Assembly (NCBI GenBank): GCA_900757865.1
Contig: CAAEPH010000002.1
Span: forward strand, 1-59,772
Source of the DNA: an uncultured Sutterella sp.
GTDB taxonomy: Bacteria; Pseudomonadota; Gammaproteobacteria; Burkholderiales; Burkholderiaceae_F
Length of the DNA: 59,772 nucleotides
Reading direction: 5' to 3'
The position numbers and the translations under genes are program-made. Positions 1 to 7,804 of the stretch are shown in pieces. Under the pieces are notes generated by a model. The model was not told where the DNA came from. It made no database searches and saw only the letters and a list, made by a program, of their open reading frames with translations. Each line of letters begins with the position of its first letter. The stretch's first letter is position 1.

Positions 1-55
1 GTTGGCAGTTCTATTCAAGGCAGGATGTCCGCCCAAAGAGTTGCCGTAAAAATGA

Positions 56-95
56 AAACTCCGAGCCATAGATTTCATTTTATGACTCGGAGTTT
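56..95. terminator. Terminator-like hairpin at left edge
   Basis: A perfect 10-bp stem (56-65 with 86-95, AAACTCCGAG against CTCGGAGTTT) is extended by an inner CATA/TATG pairing. The minus-strand reading runs into TTTTCATTTTT, and the plus-strand reading ends in TTT. It probably ends a plus-strand gene lying left of the window and may act in both directions. Confidence 0.6.
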
Positions 96-123
96 AAGTT
101 AATCGGCGGTCTGTTTCTTTTTA

Positions 124-164
124 AAACAGAGGGTGTTGATTTTCGTTATCAACACCCTCTGTTT
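124..164 (-). terminator. Rho-independent terminator of glmUS
   Basis: A perfect 17-bp stem (124-140 with 148-164) closes a 7-base loop immediately downstream of the glmS stop codon. On the minus strand the stem ends in a short T run. It is the longest perfect hairpin I noticed in the window. Confidence 0.8.
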
Positions 165-170
165 GTTATG

Positions 171-2000
171 TTATTCCACCGTTACGCTCTTAGCAAGATT
201 TCGAGGTTTATCCACATCGGTTCCTCTAGCCAGCGCTGTATGGTAAGCCAGCAATTGCAAAGGTACAACATGCAAAATAGGCGATAGGCGCCCATAATTT
301 TCTGGCAAAGAGATCACATGCATGTTCTCACCAGAAACGATATGAGTATCTCCGTCCGAGCAGACGTACAACTCTCCACCACGAGCTCTCACCTCCTGCA
401 TATTGCTCTTGAGTTTTTCCAGCAATCGGTCATTTGGTGCCACTGTCACGACGGGCATATTCCGATCGACGAGCGCCAATGGGCCGTGCTTTAACTCTCC
501 TGCAGGATAAGCTTCCGCATGGATATAGCTAATCTCTTTGAGCTTCAAGGCGCCTTCTAACGCAATAGGATAATGCAGCCCTCGCCCCAAAAAGAGCGCA
601 TGTTCTTTTTGAGCAAACTGTTCAGCCCAAGCAATAATTTGAGGTTCTAGGGCTAAAACAGCGGAAAGAGCTTGTGGTAAATGACGGAGTTGTTTGAGCT
701 CTTGCTCTTCCATCACTTTATCAACACGACCACGTAACTTCCCTAGAGTTAGAGCTAATAAATACAATGCCGTAAGCTGTGTCGTGAAAGCTTTTGTTGA
801 CGCTACACCAATTTCCACTCCAGCTCTCGTCACATAGACCAACCGACTTTCACGGACCATGGCAGATGTTGCCACATTACATATCGTTAATGTCTTATCC
901 ATGCCAAGTTGACGAGCATGTTTGAGTGCAGCCAGAGTATCTGCTGTTTCACCTGATTGAGAAATGGTTACAACCAATGTCGATGGAGATGGAATCGAAA
1001 CGCGATACCGGTATTCACTAGCGATTTCTACGTCACACGGTATCCCCGCAATTTCTTCAATCCAATACTTGGCCGTCAGAGCTGCATAGTACGATGTCCC
1101 GCATGCCAAAAACAGCAAACGATCGATACTCCCCAGAATCTGCTCTGCCTCATCACCAAACAAAGAAGGCGTTATACCTAACACTCCTTCCAATGTATCC
1201 CCAATAGCGCGAGGCTGTTCAAAAATTTCTTTTTGCATATAGTGGCGATAAGGACCAAGTTCTGCGGCCCCAGCATAGACCTGCACAATGCGAACCTCAC
1301 GATCCGCTTTGGCATAGCGACCCTCGCCATTTTGAGCGTAAACATTCCAAGAATCTGGCTGTATATCAACAACATCCCCCTCTTGTAAATACACAATCTT
1401 GTCCGTTACAGAAGAGATTGCCATAGCATCCGAGGCGACAAAATTCTCCCGCTCTCCTAAACCAAGCACCATGGGAGAACCCTGACGAGCCGCAACAACA
1501 CGGTGAGGTTCATCTGTACAGATAACCGCGATAGCAAAACTCCCCCGCAAATAAGAAAGAGTCTTGGTCACCGCCTCTAATAAATCACCTTTGTACAACT
1601 GGTGAATCAGATGAGCAATAGCCTCAGTATCTGTCTGGCTCGTGAAAACATACCCCTTCTGTTGCAAACGCGAACGTATCTCCTCATAGTTTTCAATGAT
1701 GCCATTGTGAACCACGGCAATGGTTCCATTAGACACCAGAGGATGCGCGTTACAAACATCAGGAGCGCCATGCGTCGCCCAACGCGTATGAGCAATACCC
1801 GTGCCCCCCTCTAAGTGAGCGTCGTTGACTTGAGTAATCAAATCCTTTATGCGAGACACGGATCGAGCACGCTCTATCGTCCCATTGGAAAGGGTAGCCA
1901 CCCCACACGAGTCATACCCCCGATATTCCAACCGCTGAAGACCTTCTAGCAGTTGGGGAATTATGTTTCTATAACTTGCAGCCGCGACGATTCCACACAT
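171..2000 (-). CDS. glmS: Glutamine--fructose-6-phosphate aminotransferase (isomerizing)
   Basis: GlmS makes glucosamine-6-phosphate from fructose-6-phosphate and glutamine, the first committed step to UDP-GlcNAc for peptidoglycan and LPS. The protein starts MCGIVA, so the N-terminal catalytic Cys of the class II glutaminase domain is exposed after Met removal. An in-frame extension 24 codons upstream is therefore rejected, and AGAGG precedes the chosen ATG. HTRWATHG and the HNGIIEN loop belong to the glutaminase half. Two SIS sugar-isomerase domains follow, with SQSGETADT near residue 350 and the conserved C-terminal DKPRNLAKSVTVE. The length, 609 aa, equals that of E. coli GlmS. It lies 41 nt downstream of glmU on the same strand, so the two form an operon. 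No glmS ribozyme-like leader is expected or seen. Confidence 0.97.
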   Translation of the reverse strand: MCGIVAAASYRNIIPQLLEGLQRLEYRGYDSCGVATLSNGTIERARSVSRIKDLITQVNDAHLEGGTGIAHTRWATHGAPDVCNAHPLVSNGTIAVVHNGIIENYEEIRSRLQQKGYVFTSQTDTEAIAHLIHQLYKGDLLEAVTKTLSYLRGSFAIAVICTDEPHRVVAARQGSPMVLGLGERENFVASDAMAISSVTDKIVYLQEGDVVDIQPDSWNVYAQNGEGRYAKADREVRIVQVYAGAAELGPYRHYMQKEIFEQPRAIGDTLEGVLGITPSLFGDEAEQILGSIDRLLFLACGTSYYAALTAKYWIEEIAGIPCDVEIASEYRYRVSIPSPSTLVVTISQSGETADTLAALKHARQLGMDKTLTICNVATSAMVRESRLVYVTRAGVEIGVASTKAFTTQLTALYLLALTLGKLRGRVDKVMEEQELKQLRHLPQALSAVLALEPQIIAWAEQFAQKEHALFLGRGLHYPIALEGALKLKEISYIHAEAYPAGELKHGPLALVDRNMPVVTVAPNDRLLEKLKSNMQEVRARGGELYVCSDGDTHIVSGENMHVISLPENYGRLSPILHVVPLQLLAYHTALARGTDVDKPRNLAKSVTVE

Positions 2001-2041
2001 ATTTACACCTCTGTCTTTTTGCGAACAGAATAAATAACATC

Positions 2042-3412
2042 TTAGTCTACTTTTTTCGTTGGCCTTTTCCAATGATCAACCGTCGTTTGTCTCACTCTGG
2101 ATAACGTTAATTTTCCCTCTGGCGCATTTTTTGTCAACGTAGTCCCAGCTCCAAGTGTGGCACCCGCCCCCACGACGACAGGTGCGACTAATTGCGTGTC
2201 AGAACCGATAAAAGCATCGTCACCTATGATGGTTTTAAATTTGTTGACGCCATCGTAGTTGCAAGTAATCGTTCCTGCCCCAATATTGACACGTTGACCG
2301 ACTTCACTATCACCAAGATAAGTCAAATGATTCACTTTGGTGGCCCGGCCAATAGTAGACTTTTTGATTTCCACAAAATTTCCAATGTGATTGTCACCCG
2401 AAAGCACGCTACCAGGTCTCAGTCGTGAATAGGGGCCCACTTTAGACTGCATCCCCACCTTTGCTTGTTCAATATGGCAGAAAGGCAATATCGTAGTGTT
2501 GCGCGCGATTTCGCTATCCTTGATCACGCAATAGGCTCCAACTTTGACACCGTCTTCCAAAACAACATGCCCTTCAAAAATGCATCCCACATCTATCTGT
2601 ACATCCTGCCCACAGATAAGGGAACCTCGGACATCTATTCTGCTTGGATCCATGAGCGTTACCCCATTTTCTAACAACTTCTGTGCTTGTTGTTGTTGCC
2701 AAAAACGCTCAACCTTTGCTAATTCTTGAGGGCTATTCACGCCTTGAACTTCCTCCAGAGCAGCTGGAGAAACTGTAGCTATCGGAATATGATCTTGCAC
2801 AGCTAATTGAATACAATCCGTAAGGTAGTATTCTTGCTGGGCATTTTGGTTAGTCAATCGAGATAACCACTGGGGAAGCATTTGAGTTGGAAGCAACATA
2901 ATGCCAGTGTTCACCTCGGTAATTTGCTTCTCTGATTGAGTCGCATCTTTTTCTTCCACAATACGCGATACCTGTCCTTGAGCATCACGAACAATACGAC
3001 CGTAACCAAAGGGGTTGGGCATCGTCACCGTAATCAAGCCAAAGGTTGGCGTCTCCCCTTGACAAGCCTGATACAGTCTTTCAATGGTTGTTGTAGACAG
3101 TAGTGGCACATCCCCTAAACAAACCAGTGTATAGGCTTGGGAGAGATCAAGAAAATCCAAGGCACAACGAACAGCATCTCCTGTACCTTTGAGTTCCTTT
3201 TGAATAGCAAATTTCAAATGGGGACGTGACGATAAAGCCTCCTTCACCAGGTCTGCCTTATGTCCCACCACAATCACTTGAGACTCGGCGAACTGTTCCG
3301 TCGCATCGAGAACCCATTCCACCATCGATTTCCCAGCGACCTGGTGAAGCACTTTGGGGTATTGCGAACGCATACGTTTCCCCATACCCGCCGCCAAAAT
3401 CACTACATTCAT
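2042..3412 (-). CDS. glmU: Bifunctional UDP-GlcNAc pyrophosphorylase / GlcN-1-P acetyltransferase
   Basis: GlmU acetylates glucosamine-1-phosphate and couples it to UTP, giving UDP-GlcNAc. The N-terminal nucleotidyltransferase domain shows LAAGMGKRMRSQYPKVLH (residues about 5-22). The C-terminal left-handed beta-helix carries repeated hexapeptides and the acetyltransferase residues in the NHLTYLGDSEVG and GAGTITCNYDG region. The 456 aa length matches the E. coli protein. Two adjacent ATG codons are possible (3415 and 3412). The second was chosen because it gives the usual MNVVILAAG start and better spacing from GGAG. It is the first gene of a glmU-glmS operon. Confidence 0.97.
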   Translation of the reverse strand: MNVVILAAGMGKRMRSQYPKVLHQVAGKSMVEWVLDATEQFAESQVIVVGHKADLVKEALSSRPHLKFAIQKELKGTGDAVRCALDFLDLSQAYTLVCLGDVPLLSTTTIERLYQACQGETPTFGLITVTMPNPFGYGRIVRDAQGQVSRIVEEKDATQSEKQITEVNTGIMLLPTQMLPQWLSRLTNQNAQQEYYLTDCIQLAVQDHIPIATVSPAALEEVQGVNSPQELAKVERFWQQQQAQKLLENGVTLMDPSRIDVRGSLICGQDVQIDVGCIFEGHVVLEDGVKVGAYCVIKDSEIARNTTILPFCHIEQAKVGMQSKVGPYSRLRPGSVLSGDNHIGNFVEIKKSTIGRATKVNHLTYLGDSEVGQRVNIGAGTITCNYDGVNKFKTIIGDDAFIGSDTQLVAPVVVGAGATLGAGTTLTKNAPEGKLTLSRVRQTTVDHWKRPTKKVD

Positions 3413-3482
3413 CATACTCTCCAGCAACAGGCTACTACCTTACAAACCTGTGAGTGACTACCTGTCATAAACGTGCGCCATT

Positions 3483-3517
3483 AAAAAAGGTCGTCTCTCA
3501 AAACGAGGACGACCTTT
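3483..3517 (-). terminator. Rho-independent terminator after the symporter gene
   Basis: A 10-bp stem (3486-3495 AAAGGTCGTC with 3508-3517) is followed on the minus strand by six T residues. It ends transcription of the sodium:solute symporter gene before the glmU promoter region. Confidence 0.85.
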
Positions 3518-3538
3518 GTGTTTGAGTTGCCTACCATT

Positions 3539-5047
3539 TTAGCAGGCTACTGTTTTAGCAGGCAGATTCTCGGTGCGCGGTAGGTAAGGTTCATTGACCA
3601 TATTGTCACGATTCTTTTCTTCCCACTCACGCAAGTACTCACGGTTTCCTTTTGTTGGCAAGAGTGAGCCAACAAACACCCCAAAACCAGCTGCTAAAAA
3701 GCCTCCTAAAACATTGGGGAAAACTTCTCCTAACGAGGAAAAGGTTAGTACGGTCCAAACAGAGGCACCACAAATCATAGAAAGGTAGACCCCTTGTCGT
3801 GTAGTGTGCTTCCAATACAGTCCACAAACCAACGGGAAGAAAGCCCCAATCACAGGAAACTGGTAAGCCATCGCGACCATATCGTAGATTGCTGTTCCTT
3901 CCACCGACAAAGCATAAAGGAGCACCAACAGGGCGAAAACAAAAACCGTCCATCTCATGGCTTTGAGCATCGAATGGTCATCTAACTTAATGAAACCCTT
4001 CAAAATATTGCTCACAAATGCCGTTGATGGAGCCAGCATGGTAGCTGACGCTGTTGACATAACTGCCGACAACACAGCCCCAAAAAACAGCACTCTTAAC
4101 CATACAGGCATATAGTCTTTCACCAACGTTGGTAAAAGTCGCTGTGGATCATCTGCCAAAAGTTTCTCAGAAATATCGGGCATCACCAGGATGGCCGCGA
4201 CCACGATCATCATCGGCACGAAGGCAAACAAAATATACACACAACCACCGATGATAGGGCCAGCGACTGCGGTCGGAGTATTTTTAGCCGACATGACACG
4301 TTGAAAAACGTCCTGCTGAGGAATCGAACCAATCATCATTGTTATGGCCGCAGAAACCCAGAAAAGCCAACCCTGCGGTGTCGCTTCAGGCCAAGGGTTA
4401 AAAAGATTGCGCTCTCTTCCGTAAGCGATAATTTTGTCAAAGCCCCCCGCTAAATCAGAGGCAAAAAACAAAATAGCCGCCAAGCCACAGACGATAATGA
4501 TCATCTGAAAAAAATCGGTAATTGCTACAGACCACATCCCCCCAAACATCGTGTAAATCAGCACAACGACCGTCCCAATGACCATTCCATAGGTCACCGA
4601 GATATACCCCTCAGTAATCAAATTAATGACGAGTCCCAAAGCCGCTACCTGTGCAGCAACCCAGCCTAAGTACGACAACACGATGAACAGGGTACAAAGA
4701 ACTTCTATACTCCTGCCAAATCGTTGGCGATAGTAGTCACCAATCGTCAGAATGTTCAGCTTATAGAGCTTCTGAGCAAAGAACATCCCAACCAAAATAA
4801 GAGCCATCCCTGACCCGAACGGCTCTTCAATGACGCCAGAAATCCCCCCCTGAATAAATCTTCCGGGAAGACCAAGTATCGTCTCTGAGCCAAACCAGGT
4901 TGCAAAAGTGGCAGTCACGACCATCGGAAGTGGCAAGCTTCGTCCGGCCAATGCAAAATCGTTTGTATTGTTTACGCGCAATGCTGCATAAATCCCAATG
5001 GCGATGGTCACCATCATATACAGCATGACAAAACCAATCAGCGTCAT
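3539..5047 (-). CDS. Sodium:solute symporter (SSS family)
   Basis: This is a polytopic inner-membrane transporter of the SSS/SLC5 family, which couples uptake of a small solute to Na+. Hydrophobic segments run throughout its 502 aa (about 13 expected). Family features include NDFALAGRSLPL and the TWFGSETILG stretch in the first 70 residues, and GSIPQQDVFQRVMSAKN in the middle. The substrate cannot be told from sequence. The start at 5047 is preceded by AAAGGTGAG; an upstream extension of 33 codons is basic, not membrane-like, and was rejected. It stands alone between two terminators. Related Burkholderiales often carry ubiquinone genes near the Tim44/ubiE genes that follow. Confidence 0.88.
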   Translation of the reverse strand: MTLIGFVMLYMMVTIAIGIYAALRVNNTNDFALAGRSLPLPMVVTATFATWFGSETILGLPGRFIQGGISGVIEEPFGSGMALILVGMFFAQKLYKLNILTIGDYYRQRFGRSIEVLCTLFIVLSYLGWVAAQVAALGLVINLITEGYISVTYGMVIGTVVVLIYTMFGGMWSVAITDFFQMIIIVCGLAAILFFASDLAGGFDKIIAYGRERNLFNPWPEATPQGWLFWVSAAITMMIGSIPQQDVFQRVMSAKNTPTAVAGPIIGGCVYILFAFVPMMIVVAAILVMPDISEKLLADDPQRLLPTLVKDYMPVWLRVLFFGAVLSAVMSTASATMLAPSTAFVSNILKGFIKLDDHSMLKAMRWTVFVFALLVLLYALSVEGTAIYDMVAMAYQFPVIGAFFPLVCGLYWKHTTRQGVYLSMICGASVWTVLTFSSLGEVFPNVLGGFLAAGFGVFVGSLLPTKGNREYLREWEEKNRDNMVNEPYLPRTENLPAKTVAC

Positions 5048-5191
5048 CTCACCTTTCCTCATAAAACGACGTTGAACGGAAAACCCTTGTTTATTTGCGC
5101 GAATTTTAGGGTTAATTTTCGGAGGTGATGAAATTATTTTGGGCAAAATGCCCTTTTCAGTCTAACAATCGCCCTTTGTTTCATCTATATC

Positions 5192-5222
5192 AAAAAAAGC
5201 CCCCTTCTGAAGGGGGCTTTTT
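5192..5222. terminator. Bidirectional terminator
   Basis: A stem AGCCCCCTT (5198-5206) pairs with AAGGGGGCT (5210-5218) around a 3-base loop. A run of A residues lies on the left and T residues on the right, so it works in both directions. It ends the Tim44-like gene on the minus strand. Confidence 0.85.
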
Positions 5223-5251
5223 GTCTTTTCCAACTCTAAAGTTGGATCAAC

Positions 5252-6220
5252 TTAATCCATTTGCTTGATCCCTGCGAGTAACCAACCCGAAGAGCCATCC
5301 ACTTGTTTTTCTAATGTCCAGATTTCTGCCACTTGCTCGGTTTCGTCCCCAAACTTGATATGACCGGTAAATTTCACAGCCGCCAAATAAACATTACCCT
5401 CTTGGGCGATACCAAGCAATTCGTTTTGTAAATCCAGAACTTCTGATTGATACGCTCCCGCACCACGCTCCCGCAATTGATGCGTGATGGCCGTGAAAAC
5501 ATCGTTCGTCGTAAAGTCGGAGATTTCAAGAACATTACCCGAATCCCACGCTTTCTGTAACTTCTTATAGTTTTCTAGAGCCACCTCTAAAAAGGTCTTT
5601 TTATCAAAATCCGCAGGTGTTATATCCTGAGTTTGCTGAAAAGAACCACTCGCTTGTGGCGAAGCGAACTGATCCATAACACTACCTTGACGTGGAGCAA
5701 CCGTTTCCACAGGGGAGACCTGAGAAGAACGTTCAGAAGATTGAATGTCTTCTGGTTGCGAGGGAGTAGCGCTAGACCATGAAGGTGATGCCTTCGAGCC
5801 GTCTGATGCATTAGAGAGAGCACGACGAGCCATAACCGCGCGGACAACAGCAAACAAAATCAAGGCCAGTAGCACACCCATGATAAGGCTCACCATACCA
5901 CTGCCATTAATCCCCAGCATTGACAACAAAGCGGAAATACCTAAGGCGGCAGCAATTCCCGTTAACATACTACGCATCATCGAAGGACGCTGTGCTTGAG
6001 GTGCATTAGCTGTGTTAGCGGCCTGTTGTTGACGCTGATTCGGCGAAGCTGCTGGTTTAACAGGTGTTTGCTGGGAATTAAATGTTGGCGCTTTCTGCGT
6101 AAACGTTGGCGCAGAGCGTCCAAAACTGGCGCCACCGCCAAAGCGTTTGGCTGCATCGGCATCCAAAGACAAAGTCAATAAGCTAGTACATAGCAACAAA
6201 ACGGCTAAAGTCTTTTTCAT
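5252..6220 (-). CDS. Tim44-like domain membrane protein
   Basis: The 322-aa protein has a cleavable-type signal peptide (MKKTLAVLLLCTSLLTLSLDA). A low-complexity Gly/Pro/Gln/Ala region follows, then a hydrophobic segment around residues 95-130 and a C-terminal Tim44-like domain (roughly residues 200-322). Bacterial members of this family are common in Burkholderiales beside ubiE, and their exact role is unsettled; the fold suggests lipid or protein contact at the membrane. The start was set at the Met of the signal peptide, 21 codons inside the longest frame. A hairpin in the 104-nt gap after ubiE may tune its expression. Confidence 0.8.
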   Translation of the reverse strand: MKKTLAVLLLCTSLLTLSLDADAAKRFGGGASFGRSAPTFTQKAPTFNSQQTPVKPAASPNQRQQQAANTANAPQAQRPSMMRSMLTGIAAALGISALLSMLGINGSGMVSLIMGVLLALILFAVVRAVMARRALSNASDGSKASPSWSSATPSQPEDIQSSERSSQVSPVETVAPRQGSVMDQFASPQASGSFQQTQDITPADFDKKTFLEVALENYKKLQKAWDSGNVLEISDFTTNDVFTAITHQLRERGAGAYQSEVLDLQNELLGIAQEGNVYLAAVKFTGHIKFGDETEQVAEIWTLEKQVDGSSGWLLAGIKQMD

Positions 6221-6271
6221 ATTATTTCTTACTATTGATGATAGTCGCCCAATGGCCTCATCGTAGACCAC

Positions 6272-6307
6272 CCTTGAGAACATTCCTCTTTAAAGTGACT
6301 CTCAAGG
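6272..6307 (-). repeat. Hairpin between ubiE and the Tim44-like gene
   Basis: The inverted repeat CCTTGAGA (6272-6279) / TCTCAAGG (6300-6307) lies in the ubiE to Tim44 gap. No T run follows on the minus strand, so it is more likely an mRNA-stabilising or attenuating hairpin than a terminator. Confidence 0.4.
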
Positions 6308-6324
6308 CCACCTGAACATTTTAA

Positions 6325-7074
6325 TCAAACCTTTTTGTACCCAATGTGTAAAGCACAAATGCCAAATGTAAGATTTTTCCAATGAACTTCACTGAAACCC
6401 ACCTCTTTCATCATCTGGGCAAATGTCTTTTGATCTGGATGCATACGGATAGATTCAGCTAAGTATTGATAGGAGTGCGCATCCCTTGCCACGACGCCTC
6501 CAACCCAAGGCATGAACTTAAATGAATAAAAATCATAAATTGGCTTAAACCACCGATCACACTTAGAAAACTCTAGTACTAAGAGGCGTCCACCAGGTTT
6601 CAGGACTCGAAACATTTCTTGCAATGCTCGATCCTTATGAGTCATGTTACGAATGCCAAAAGACACCGTCACGATATCAAATGTACTTTCTGGAAAGGGT
6701 AAATTTTCTGCATCAGCTTCAACCGCGTGACAGTGGTAACCCTGATTTTCTAGGCGTTTTTTGCCTAAAGCAAGCATCTCATGATTGATGTCCGTTACTA
6801 CCACATTGCCTTCACCTGCGCGTTTAGCAAAAGCCATAGCCAAATCCCCCGTTCCACTAGCAATGTCCAGAACTTTGGTACCTGGTTTGACCTGAGCTTC
6901 ACCGATACAAATTCGCTTCCACCAACGGTGTAACCCTAAACTCAAAATATCGTTCAGTAAATCGTATTTAGGAGCGACACTATCGAAAACTTCTCGGACC
7001 TGTTCAACCTTTTTGTCTTCATCAACGAGTTCATAACCAAAATCGATTTTATGGTCGGCTCGTTGCTTTGCCAT
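6325..7074 (-). CDS. ubiE: Ubiquinone/menaquinone C-methyltransferase
   Basis: UbiE/MenG transfers a methyl group from S-adenosylmethionine to demethylmenaquinone or to the ubiquinone precursor. The class I methyltransferase fold is visible: VFDSVAPKYDLLNDILSLGLHRWWK at residues about 30-54, the SAM motif VLDIASGTGDLA, and the conserved VSFGIRNM and VLEFSKC segments. The start at 7074 gives 249 aa, close to the E. coli length of 251. An ATG nine codons earlier (7101) is also possible, and neither has a good ribosome binding site. It follows the DUF971 gene closely. A MenA homologue elsewhere in the window suggests that its substrate here may be demethylmenaquinone. Confidence 0.93.
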   Translation of the reverse strand: MAKQRADHKIDFGYELVDEDKKVEQVREVFDSVAPKYDLLNDILSLGLHRWWKRICIGEAQVKPGTKVLDIASGTGDLAMAFAKRAGEGNVVVTDINHEMLALGKKRLENQGYHCHAVEADAENLPFPESTFDIVTVSFGIRNMTHKDRALQEMFRVLKPGGRLLVLEFSKCDRWFKPIYDFYSFKFMPWVGGVVARDAHSYQYLAESIRMHPDQKTFAQMMKEVGFSEVHWKNLTFGICALHIGYKKV

Positions 7075-7103
7075 CGTCTTGTTTTGTTCTTTGGAGATCA
7101 TCG

Positions 7104-7511
7104 CTATTTTTTACACCCACAGTGTTCAGTTGCGTTCTTAGCTTTGAGCTCTGGCGTTAAATCACCCTCTCTAGACGCCCCCGCTTCCGCTAGCCTTTGC
7201 AAATACTCAGTCCAATTTTTGTCATGATTCACAATCAATGACTCTAGATAGTCCCAGCTGTATATCCCCGAATCATGACCATCAGAGTAACGAATTTTGA
7301 TAGCGTAGTTTCCCACGGGTTCTAGACCAACAATGTCTACATTCTTTTTTCCAACCTGCAGGACATCTTGTCCCGGTGCGTGCCCTTTGACTTCTGCAGA
7401 TGGAGAGTGCACACGAAGATACTCAAAGGTTAGTCGGGCTGTCATATCATCATAAACAATCTCCAGCTCATGACTTTTTTTATGTAAAACAAGATCCATG
7501 GGGATTTTCAT
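7104..7511 (-). CDS. DUF971 (GBBH-like N-terminal) domain protein
   Basis: The 135-aa protein matches the DUF971 family, a small beta-rich domain also found at the N-terminus of gamma-butyrobetaine hydroxylase. VGNYAIKIRYSDGHDSGIYSWDYL is the family core (here residues about 65-88). The C-terminus ends HCGCKK, a possible metal site. The start at 7511 has AGGGAGT upstream; a longer frame was rejected. It sits just upstream of ubiE in a tight pair, an arrangement common in Betaproteobacteria. The biochemical role is not known; a link to Fe-S or quinone metabolism is often proposed from such context. Confidence 0.85.
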   Translation of the reverse strand: MKIPMDLVLHKKSHELEIVYDDMTARLTFEYLRVHSPSAEVKGHAPGQDVLQVGKKNVDIVGLEPVGNYAIKIRYSDGHDSGIYSWDYLESLIVNHDKNWTEYLQRLAEAGASREGDLTPELKAKNATEHCGCKK

Positions 7512-7631
7512 AATGACTCCCTGTAAAAGGACAGATTCAATATAACGCTTGCAATTAGCGTATCCATTCCACCTATCAATGGATACTTGCATAGGAGGCG
7601 TTTGCCATAAGGCAATAGTATGACACTAACT

Positions 7632-7662
7632 GAAGAAAAAAGCCCGTAACATGTACGGGCTT
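7632..7662 (-). terminator. Terminator after tRNA-Arg
   Basis: A stem AAGCCCGT (7640-7647) pairs with ACGGGCTT (7655-7662), followed on the minus strand by TTTTTTC. It lies 12 bases beyond the tRNA 3' end and separates it from the DUF971 gene. Confidence 0.8.
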
Positions 7663-7674
7663 AATACCTATCAT

Positions 7675-7749
7675 TGGTCCCCACGACAGGAATCGAACCT
7701 GTAACTAAGCCTTCGGAGGGCTTTATGATATCCATTTCACCACGTGGAG
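7675..7749 (-). tRNA. tRNA-Arg (anticodon CCG)
   Basis: On the minus strand a 75-nt cloverleaf folds with acceptor arm CTCCACG/CGTGGGG and an anticodon arm AAGCC-CTCCGAA-GGCTT giving anticodon CCG (reads CGG). The T arm is ACAGG-TTCGATT-CCTGT, and the 3' CCA is encoded. The acceptor has one G-U pair. It lies between priA and the DUF971 gene. Confidence 0.93.
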
Positions 7750-7804
7750 AAGTATGCGCATTATAGCCGATTATTTTTCTTAGTCGTAAACCCTATTTTA
7801 TTTT

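Larger units (their letters stand above)
1..170. other. Left-edge non-coding stretch with two hairpins
   Basis: No gene could be established here. A reading frame on the plus strand is open from base 2 and closes with TAA at 47-49, just before a strong hairpin. It could be the last 15 codons of a plus-strand gene cut off by the window edge, but it is too short to identify. The remainder is the two terminator-like hairpins listed separately, which separate that possible gene from glmS arriving on the other strand. Confidence 0.4.

Noticed and set aside
208..216. TTATCCACA, a perfect DnaA box
   Set aside because: It lies inside the glmS coding sequence for the universally conserved Val-Asp-Lys-Pro tail, so it is explained by the protein.
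2001..2041. glmS ribozyme or riboswitch
   Set aside because: The gap before glmS is only 41 nt and holds just a ribosome binding site.
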